Below are positions 7,343 to 12,917 of a stretch of 12,917 nucleotides of DNA, in pieces (position 1 is the first letter of the stretch; each line of letters starts with the position of its first letter). The DNA is taken from NCBI GenBank assembly GCA_945643825.1, contig CALZEZ010000018.1, positions 1 to 12,917 on the forward strand, in the 5' to 3' direction. This stretch comes from an uncultured Lachnospiraceae bacterium (GTDB lineage: Bacteria; Bacillota; Clostridia; Lachnospirales; Lachnospiraceae). The position numbers were made by a program, and so were the translations under genes. The notes beneath the pieces are model-generated. The model saw nothing but the letters and a program-made list of their open reading frames with translations, made no database searches and had not been told where the DNA came from.

Positions 7343-7988
7343 CAAGCGATTCCAAAATTTCAAGACTTTTGAAAGGCGCATTCAGGAACTGTCTCCTCAG
7401 CTTCTGCGCAAACTGCTGAAGCTCTCCCAGAATTTCCTCGGAGACCCGGAACGTATACAAACGCTCAATCGGCGTATTCACAATATACGAAATGGTATAC
7501 TGCAGCCCCTCAGAATATTGTTCCTCTTTCCTGATTCCCGGAAATTCTCCGTTAACGACAATGGTTTTACACTCAAATATGTACCGCACCAGCCTGTTAT
7601 CCAGACTTTTTGCCCCCAGCGCTCGTAGGGACTGATACAAAAGCTTCAGCATCTCTCTTTCATCGGTATTCTCTCTGGCGTAGTAATCAGCTATTTCCAG
7701 AAAATACATTCCATAATAGGCTCCTTCAAAATCTTTTCGAAGTTCTTCAAAATAATTGCGAACCACTGCATCAGACACATTATAAGCGTCCCGTCCTGGA
7801 TAAAGCTTGTACTCCCCAAAGCAGAAAATGTCCGTCGATGCCATAAAACGCGAATTCTGCCTTCTGGCTCCTTTCACAAAGGCTGTAATTTTTCCTCGCT
7901 CCTTTGTCAGTATTACCACCCGTCTGTCATATTCCCCGACAGGTGCCGACTTTAGTATCATTCCTGTTATCGAAACGAAATCCTGCAT
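7329..7988 (-). CDS. recO: DNA repair protein RecO
   Basis: RecO works with RecR (and RecF) to load RecA onto SSB-coated single-stranded DNA and to anneal strands during recombinational repair. The 219-residue product begins with the OB-fold characteristic of the family. The stretch at residues 7-40 includes 'GEYDRRVVILTKERGKI' and 'FVKGARR'. A helical C-terminal region follows from about residue 80. Members are usually 220-260 residues. The four-cysteine zinc finger of some RecO proteins is missing: only Cys56 and Cys140 occur, and the region where a finger would be expected reads 'CKTIVVNGEFPGI'. The start at 7988 fits the family N-terminus but has only a weak purine-rich site (AGAAGAAAG). 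The upstream small yqzL-like frame overlaps it by 62 bases, suggesting coupled translation. The position after era and yqzL is the standard Firmicutes order. Confidence 0.93.
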   Translation of the reverse strand: MQDFVSITGMILKSAPVGEYDRRVVILTKERGKITAFVKGARRQNSRFMASTDIFCFGEYKLYPGRDAYNVSDAVVRNYFEELRKDFEGAYYGMYFLEIADYYARENTDEREMLKLLYQSLRALGAKSLDNRLVRYIFECKTIVVNGEFPGIRKEEQYSEGLQYTISYIVNTPIERLYTFRVSEEILGELQQFAQKLRRQFLNAPFKSLEILESLVEKQ

Positions 7989-8094
7989 CGCTTTCTTCTA
8001 CTCTCTCCGGGCATTCTTCTTTGACGGATGCCCGATATTTTAAATAATCCTCAACCCTTCCGGTTCTATAAAAATGCTCCCAGGTATCCTCCAT
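7927..8094 (-). CDS. yqzL: YqzL-like small protein between era and recO
   Basis: A 55-residue frame starts at the ATG at 8094 with a perfect GGAGGAG six bases upstream and ends at TGA 7929-7927. Its first 25 residues carry the pattern W-x2-F-x2-TG-x4-YL-x-Y ('TWEHFYRTGRVEDYLKYR'). This matches B. subtilis YqzL, a protein of about 47 residues also encoded between era and recO. It has no signal peptide or membrane segment and is acidic in the middle (EEC...ERVEESD). Function is unknown even in Bacillus. The last 62 bases overlap the start of recO in another frame, so the tail after about residue 35 is probably shaped by recO coding. The RBS, the motif and the position together make this convincing despite the small size. 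Confidence 0.8.
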   Translation of the reverse strand: MEDTWEHFYRTGRVEDYLKYRASVKEECPERVEESDAGFRFDNRNDTKVGTCRGI

Positions 8095-8100
8095 GTGTAT

Positions 8101-8107
8101 CTCCTCC
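8101..8107 (-). promoter_or_regulatory. Ribosome binding site of the YqzL-like gene
   Basis: The minus strand reads GGAGGAG, a full anti-16S match, six bases before the ATG at 8094. It is the strongest translation signal between era and recO and supports the small frame as a real gene. The rest of the gap between era and this site (8108-8171) holds no clear promoter or hairpin. Confidence 0.8.
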
Positions 8108-8171
8108 GTTCAAACGTTTTCTCGTTTTCTAACATTAGGGTTTGCACATTTACCTGATTTATTCTTGTTTC

Positions 8172-9080
8172 TTACATTTCCAAATCTTTCCCGGAGTATC
8201 CGTAATTCTTTAATAAATAGTCACTGTCCCGCCAATCCTTCTTTACTTTTACCCAAAGCTTGAGGTTTACCGGCATCTGCAGCAGGTTTTCAATATCCCT
8301 CCTCGCCGCAGTGCCGATTTTTTTCAGCATACTTCCCTGCTTTCCGATGATGATGCCCTTATGCGAATCCCTCTCACAAATGATGGTTGCATCAATATTT
8401 GCCATTTTTTTCGTAACCTTCATGGCATCAATACATACTGCAATGCCATGCGGAACTTCTTCATCCAGGCTGCGCAATGCCTTCTCCCGGATCAATTCAG
8501 CCACGATCTGTCTCTCAGGCTGATCCGTAATCGTGTCTTCATCATAAAACATCGGACCATACGGAAGATAGTGGAAAATGGTCTGGATCAAATCCTGCGT
8601 ATTGGTTTTCTTTAAAGCAGAAACCGGCACAATCTCGGCAAAATCCATCTGACTTCGATACGCATCAATGAAGGTAAGTATCTCTTCCTTCTTAACTGTA
8701 TCAATTTTGTTGATAACCAGAATGACAGGCGTATTGCACTTCTTTAGCTGTTCAATAATATGCTGCTCTCCTGCTCCGATAAACGTAGAAGGTTCCACAA
8801 GCCATAATACCACATCGACTTCACTAATTGTCTTCTGTGCACAATTCACCATATAATCACCAAGTTTATTCTTTGCCTTATGAATTCCGGGGGTATCCAA
8901 AAATATAATCTGTCCCTGTTCACAGGTATATACTGTCTGAATACGATTTCTCGTCGTCTGTGGCTTATTGGATGTAATCGCAATTTTCTGTCCAATGATA
9001 CTGTTCATCAACGTGGATTTCCCTACATTGGGTCTTCCGATCAGCGTCACAAACCCGCTTTTACATGTTGCCTGTGTCAT
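8172..9080 (-). CDS. era: GTPase Era, 16S rRNA-binding ribosome assembly factor
   Basis: Era is a GTPase that binds the 3' end of 16S rRNA and helps 30S subunit maturation at the inner face of the membrane. The 302-residue length is typical (about 300). The G-domain motifs are all present: G1 GRPNVGKS (15-22), G2 with 'NKPQTTRNRI' (38-47), G3 DTPG (62-65), G4 NKID (124-127) and G5 SA (154-155). The C-terminal KH RNA-binding domain (about 200-290) has 'GIIIGKQG' at 242-249. The ATG at 9080 has a strong AAAGGGAGG site seven bases upstream that lies inside the end of the preceding DUF4349 gene. The two frames overlap by 20 bases, so translation is likely coupled. It is followed by yqzL and recO as in other Firmicutes. 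Confidence 0.97.
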   Translation of the reverse strand: MTQATCKSGFVTLIGRPNVGKSTLMNSIIGQKIAITSNKPQTTRNRIQTVYTCEQGQIIFLDTPGIHKAKNKLGDYMVNCAQKTISEVDVVLWLVEPSTFIGAGEQHIIEQLKKCNTPVILVINKIDTVKKEEILTFIDAYRSQMDFAEIVPVSALKKTNTQDLIQTIFHYLPYGPMFYDEDTITDQPERQIVAELIREKALRSLDEEVPHGIAVCIDAMKVTKKMANIDATIICERDSHKGIIIGKQGSMLKKIGTAARRDIENLLQMPVNLKLWVKVKKDWRDSDYLLKNYGYSGKDLEM

Positions 9081-10110
9081 GGTTTTCCTCCCTTTGATCC
9101 TGCGGCTGCGGCTGTGGCTGGTTCATCTGATTGGGAACCTTTAACACTGTCGGAACATATGGCTGCTGGTACATCGCCTGCACACGCTTTTTATGACGCT
9201 TAGAACACTTGCGAATCACAAATATAACAAGGAAAAGAATAACACCCCATAATACCAGATAAGGAAGTATTATCACAAAGGAAATGAAAAATTCACTGAT
9301 TCCCTCACCCAGACTCTGACAGCTATGTACAAATCCCTCTTTTATACGTTGTCCTGCTGTCTTCTTTACCTCTACAACCGGTGTATAGGTTGTCACCTCT
9401 TCAATATCCATCTCCACGGTTGCATAGCTCACCTGATTATTCATGGTTCTTAGACTCGACTCCAGACTTTGTATCTGATAGCGGACATCCGTCAACTCCC
9501 CTTCAAGGAAAACAAGCTCCTCTACTGTTTCGGCCTGTTCCACAAGCTCCAGCAATCTTGTCTGCTGCGCACGCAATGCCTCCAGATGGCTTTGAACGTC
9601 CACGTACTGTAAGGTGACATCCTGCACATGTTCTCCGCGATAGGTGATATTGCTGTTCAGCGCAACCGATTCAAGAAAGGAATCCAGCTTATCTGCAGGT
9701 ATTCTTGCCGTAATTGATGCATTACGATAGGAGCCGGTTCGATAGTAGCTGCTACCATTGTTTATATTCATCTGCTCAATATAACCGCCTAACTCAGAAA
9801 CCTTACCCTCCAACGAAACAAGCAGCGCATCGAAGCCCTCCGTTTCAACAGAAAGATTCACATTCCGAACAAGCTTTCTGTCTACACTGCCAAGCTCCGC
9901 CTGCTCTTCTGGTGCCATATCATACTCTTCCTCATAGGCGGCATCCTCCATTGCCATACCAAGCTCCGCCTTTGTGTCGTAATTCGTTTCTACTGCGGAC
10001 TCATAACTCATCGCCTCACTGGAAGCATAGTCTGATGAGCTTCCACATCCTGTAAGAAACACTCCCCAGATTACTGCAACCATGCTTACTGTTATTAAAA
10101 TGCGTTTCAT
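9061..10110 (-). CDS. DUF4349-family membrane-anchored lipoprotein
   Basis: This 349-residue protein has a lipoprotein signal peptide with lipobox LTGC (Cys22), then a Ser- and acid-rich linker (23-75). A DUF4349-type extracellular domain follows (about 76-240): 'RKLVRNVNLSVET', 'RIPADKLDSFL' and a coiled-coil-like section around 172-225. One transmembrane helix spans about 275-299, followed by a basic stop (RKCSKRHKKR) and a cytoplasmic Pro/Gln-rich tail (316-349). It should therefore be tethered to the membrane by both a lipid and a helix. Function of DUF4349 proteins is not established, though its domain plan suggests an envelope role. The ATG at 10110 has GAGGAGG eight bases upstream. Its start is 15 bases after the peptidase gene and its end overlaps era by 20 bases, so all belong to one transcript. 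Confidence 0.88.
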   Translation of the reverse strand: MKRILITVSMVAVIWGVFLTGCGSSSDYASSEAMSYESAVETNYDTKAELGMAMEDAAYEEEYDMAPEEQAELGSVDRKLVRNVNLSVETEGFDALLVSLEGKVSELGGYIEQMNINNGSSYYRTGSYRNASITARIPADKLDSFLESVALNSNITYRGEHVQDVTLQYVDVQSHLEALRAQQTRLLELVEQAETVEELVFLEGELTDVRYQIQSLESSLRTMNNQVSYATVEMDIEEVTTYTPVVEVKKTAGQRIKEGFVHSCQSLGEGISEFFISFVIILPYLVLWGVILFLVIFVIRKCSKRHKKRVQAMYQQPYVPTVLKVPNQMNQPQPQPQDQREENHDTGNM

Positions 10111-10125
10111 ATTGCCATCCTCCTC

Positions 10126-11139
10126 TTAGAATAAATTTTCTGTCTGTTGAAATAGTTGGGATGCACCCTTTATCTTACCCTCATTTCCCACTACGCACAG
10201 ATAATCCTCCTGCATAAATGCATCAATATAATCAGCCGTTTCTTGCAGATCCCTTGTTGTCACATGAAGGAGCTCATCTCGTTCCTTCTGTACCTTTTCA
10301 AAGCTCCAGTTTGTCATATAGCCATTCAGTGAATATGTTCCCAGCGCAGCCGGATTCATCGGCGTATCCAGCTCAGAAACGGCACCGATAATGAACTGTG
10401 TAAGTGTTCTCTCGTCTGCTTCGAAATGTCTCACGTACTCTGCAGCATGTTCATATGCGTCGATCGTCTTCTCCAGATTGGGATCACGATAGGACACGAA
10501 ATAGCTTTCTCCGCTCTTGGCAAATGCGCACATACATCCATATGCACCACCCTTTACACGAACCTGATTCCATAGATAATCATATCCTAAAAGTACACGA
10601 AGTGCTCTTAGTGCTCCTGTATACTCCAGACCTTTATCCTTATAATTTCCGGCACGACAGACATACTGAATCTGCGCGGATGACAAAAACCCTTCATTTT
10701 TCTTTTCTAGCACAGGCTGATAGTCACTACTCCGGCCTTCCGAAGCATAAAGCTTATCCGCAAGATGATCAACAAGCTCGGGAAGCCTTTCGTACCCCTC
10801 CTGCGCTGCGGTGAAATCCACAAACAGATTGTCTTTGCAGAAAATCTTCTCCTCAAGCGCAATCATTTTAGCAATAAGACCCTGCTTCCTGACCTCATAT
10901 TCCTTGCAGAGTTCATCCACAAGACGATAATGCTCGATTCCTGCCATTGTGTCATGGAACTTACCAGTCTTGGAAAAATAGGAAAAGGCACGGTTTACAG
11001 CAGTCACATGGCCTGCGGCCATCATGGTCTCCTGCCCCCTCGAACGCATCTCCTGAAGAAGCTCATGCAAACGCTTTTCATCTGAGTATTTAGAATGCAG
11101 AATCAGTTCCTCCATCGAAAGCCTGTTCCATATGATCAT
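10126..11139 (-). CDS. M16C (presequence-protease-like) peptidase, C-terminal part in a shifted frame
   Basis: These 337 residues are the C-terminal third of an M16C metallopeptidase, the family of mitochondrial/plastid PreP, which degrades peptides inside a closed two-half chamber. The inactive partner-domain signature 'VRVKGGAYG' (193-201) is present: Arg194 and Tyr200, six apart, form the conserved Arg/Tyr pair that binds substrate. 'SYRDPNLEKT' (216-225) follows. Family similarity appears to begin at 'MEELILHSKYSDEKRL' (residue 9, position 11115), and the first eight residues look like out-of-frame noise. The preceding frame carries the rest of the protein, so this is one gene broken by a net shift near 11116. 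An AAGG lies six bases before the ATG at 11139, so separate initiation cannot be excluded. On its own this part lacks the zinc site and could not be catalytic. Confidence 0.85.
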   Translation of the reverse strand: MIIWNRLSMEELILHSKYSDEKRLHELLQEMRSRGQETMMAAGHVTAVNRAFSYFSKTGKFHDTMAGIEHYRLVDELCKEYEVRKQGLIAKMIALEEKIFCKDNLFVDFTAAQEGYERLPELVDHLADKLYASEGRSSDYQPVLEKKNEGFLSSAQIQYVCRAGNYKDKGLEYTGALRALRVLLGYDYLWNQVRVKGGAYGCMCAFAKSGESYFVSYRDPNLEKTIDAYEHAAEYVRHFEADERTLTQFIIGAVSELDTPMNPAALGTYSLNGYMTNWSFEKVQKERDELLHVTTRDLQETADYIDAFMQEDYLCVVGNEGKIKGASQLFQQTENLF

Positions 11140-12917
11140 AGAATGCCTTGCACTTGATCTCCAATGTGTTGGTACACTGCCCTGCCTTCTCCGTATCTAC
11201 ATAGCTATTTACGACTACTCCTAATCCACCGGTCTGAATATTAATCTCATTATTCAACTCTGCATAGGAATAATTCTGCGTATTGACAAGTCCCAGAATA
11301 TTTTTCAGGATACCCACATACGGATAGTCCTCAGGGGTCAAGTCATTCAGACTGAAAATCAACCGAACATACCCGATTCCCTTCGTTTCAATCTCATGAA
11401 AGAGAATTCTTGATTCCTTGCTCTCTCGAAGCTCATTAACATAAGGTTTTGCCTCTGTCGCGATATCCTCTCTGCGCAAAACCGGAATAGTAGCCAATGC
11501 TTCCGGACTGTCCTCACTTTCCTGGTATTCCCGTAGAGCCTTGGTATTCGCAACAATACGATGGATCTCCTCCTCTGTTAGGGATGCCTTATACTCTGCC
11601 AATCTCTGTGCCAGTTCCTTTTCCTTTCTTGCCGTCTTACCCTTCTCCGGCGCAAGGACAACGATACTGCCATGCTTGTTATCCAATAAATACCTTTGAA
11701 TCAGCTCTTCAAAATAGCGTTCCTTCGCCAGCTTTCGCAATGCTGTAAAGGTTCTATTTGCTTCCACATGGATAAACGGAGCTGATTCGTCATAAAGCCA
11801 GCTATCAAGCATCTGTAAACCATACATAAGTCCTGCCGGATAAGAACCAAAATCTGCTTCCCGGTACTTGAACTCAAAATGATTGATGCCTGCATAAAGT
11901 GCTTTGGGGTCAATTCCATTTGCAACCTGTTGCTGCAGCACCTCACGTATCGTTGCAATAAATTCCTCTTCCTGCGTCTCCCTCGCGTTCTTGGCAACAA
12001 CAGAAAAAAACGGCTGGCAAATCCCATTTTCATAATCGCTATAGACATCATCGCCGATTCCACGATCAATCAACGCCTGCTTTAGCGGTGCACCCGGTGC
12101 AGAGCACAGGGCGTAATCCAAAACCTGTATCGCAAGGTACAGCTTGGGATCAAGACTATCTCCCATAACCATATTGTAGGTCAGATAGGTTGCATTTTCG
12201 TCCGTTTCCGACTCCAGAACAGAATATGTTTTTCGACATTTCACATTCTGCGCAAACGGCTTTTGCTTTTCAATCCTGGAATCCACCTGCAAATAGTCAT
12301 AGGCAGACAGATACTCTCTATCAATGAATTCCAGCTTCTCTGCCATATCCATGTCACCATACAGATAGATGTAGCTGTTGCTCGGATGATAATATTTGCG
12401 ATGAAAATCCAGATAAGCCTCATAGGTAAGCTCCGGAATGACATCCGGATCACCGCCCGACTCAAGTGCATAGATCGTATCCGGATAAAGAGAATTCATA
12501 ACCTCCCGATCCAACACATCATCCGGTGATGAGAATGCCCCCTTCATCTCATTATAAACAACACCATTATATGTCAGTTCATCCTCTGGAGTTTCAAGCT
12601 CATAATGCCAGCCCTCCTGGCGGAAGATTTTCTCCTCGTTATAAATATTCGGATGGAGAACCGCATCCAGATATACATCCATCAGATTTTGAAAGTCCTT
12701 GTCATTACAGCTTGCAACCGGGTACACAGTTTTATCCGGATAGGTCATGGCGTTTAAAAAGGTATTAAGGGATCCTTTTGCCAGCTCAATAAACGGATCC
12801 TTCACAGGAAATTTCCTGGATCCGCAAAGTACTGTATGCTCTACAATATGTGCCACTCCGGTAGAGTCCTTCGGAGGGGTCCGAAAACCAATATAGAAAA
12901 CCTTATTGGGGTCTTCA
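11090..12917 (-). CDS. M16C (presequence-protease-like) zinc peptidase, N-terminal part, 5' end outside the window
   Basis: The frame is open to the right edge: codons upstream of the GTG at 12856 read 'PNKVFYIGFRTPPKDSTG', which matches the family, so the true start lies beyond 12917. Visible length is 608 residues. The inverted zinc motif HIVEH (visible residues 23-27) has its third ligand Glu123 in 'VVYNEMKGAF', exactly 100 residues from the first His as in PreP. 'CGSRKFPVKDPFIELAKGSL' and 'FLNAMTYPDKTVYPVAS' are strong M16C signatures. The linker or M16C-associated region follows from about residue 450. After 'DHMEQAF' the frame runs nine codons (DGGTDSAF, stop) out of register, while the C-terminal part continues in the +1 frame at 11115. 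Joined, the protein would be about 970 residues, the family's usual size. No signal peptide can be judged. It is the most upstream gene visible in the leftward cluster. Confidence 0.9.
   Translation of the reverse strand, partial: EDPNKVFYIGFRTPPKDSTGVAHIVEHTVLCGSRKFPVKDPFIELAKGSLNTFLNAMTYPDKTVYPVASCNDKDFQNLMDVYLDAVLHPNIYNEEKIFRQEGWHYELETPEDELTYNGVVYNEMKGAFSSPDDVLDREVMNSLYPDTIYALESGGDPDVIPELTYEAYLDFHRKYYHPSNSYIYLYGDMDMAEKLEFIDREYLSAYDYLQVDSRIEKQKPFAQNVKCRKTYSVLESETDENATYLTYNMVMGDSLDPKLYLAIQVLDYALCSAPGAPLKQALIDRGIGDDVYSDYENGICQPFFSVVAKNARETQEEEFIATIREVLQQQVANGIDPKALYAGINHFEFKYREADFGSYPAGLMYGLQMLDSWLYDESAPFIHVEANRTFTALRKLAKERYFEELIQRYLLDNKHGSIVVLAPEKGKTARKEKELAQRLAEYKASLTEEEIHRIVANTKALREYQESEDSPEALATIPVLRREDIATEAKPYVNELRESKESRILFHEIETKGIGYVRLIFSLNDLTPEDYPYVGILKNILGLVNTQNYSYAELNNEINIQTGGLGVVVNSYVDTEKAGQCTNTLEIKCKAFYDHMEQAFDGGTDSAF

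Noticed and set aside
7283..7381. Longer N-terminus for the recO-glyS lipoprotein
   Set aside because: It would overlap recO, contain the promoter and put 33 polar residues before the lipoprotein signal peptide.
7068..7628. Plus-strand open frame spanning the lipoprotein-recO junction
   Set aside because: It runs antisense across two genes and their promoter, with no ribosome binding site and no recognisable domain.
8095..8171. Possible promoter or terminator in the era-yqzL gap
   Set aside because: No paired -35/-10 and no stable hairpin with a T-run were found; only a short AAACGTTT palindrome is present.
9100..9130. Short repetitive stretch (GGCTGCGGCTG-like) near the era start
   Set aside because: It encodes the Pro-Gln repeat in the DUF4349 tail. 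It is too short to call a repeat element.
12770..12823. Three GGATCC sites within 54 bases and a 14-base palindrome (CAGGAAATTTCCTG, 12805-12818)
   Set aside because: All fall in highly conserved M16C coding sequence: two of the GGATCC sites encode Gly-Ser and the palindrome lies within RKFPV. They are explained by codon choice, with no sign of a regulatory site.

Overview
The window looks like chromosome from a low-to-moderate GC Clostridia bacterium, most likely Lachnospiraceae. The reasons are the era-yqzL-recO-glycyl-tRNA synthetase order typical of Firmicutes, the alpha2-type GlyRS, the AlaRS subtype, strong GGAGG ribosome binding sites and lipoprotein signal peptides. The genus cannot be fixed from sequence alone. 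No RNA genes, insertion sequences, CRISPR arrays, prophage genes or attachment sites were seen, and there is no gene-free stretch longer than about 190 bases.

Left part (1-2553): a small sugar-utilisation locus. An AraC-type regulator runs leftward and appears only as its N-terminal cupin (sugar-sensing) half, because the frame stops at a T-run at the window edge. Facing away from it is a cytosolic GH127 beta-L-arabinofuranosidase with every catalytic and zinc-binding residue recognisable. A strong hairpin at 2517-2553 ends it and also serves the convergent alaS.

Right part (2558-12917): one leftward block of housekeeping genes. In transcription order these are an M16C (presequence-protease-like) metallopeptidase that enters from beyond the right edge and is split in two frames near 11116; a membrane-anchored DUF4349 lipoprotein; era; a 55-residue YqzL-like microprotein overlapping the start of recO; recO; an unknown lipoprotein; glyS; and alaS. 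The block is tightly packed, with overlaps at DUF4349/era and yqzL/recO. A near-consensus promoter (TTGAAA, 17 bases, TATAAT) at the 3' end of recO can start a separate lipoprotein-glyS-alaS transcript. No T-box leader precedes either synthetase.

How the genes work together: era, recO and the two synthetases serve ribosome assembly, recombinational repair and translation. The peptidase and the two lipoproteins are co-transcribed neighbours whose link to these processes is not established. I see no convincing new multi-gene system. The points most worth checking are the two reading-frame breaks, the unknown lipoproteins, the YqzL microprotein and the promoter inside recO.
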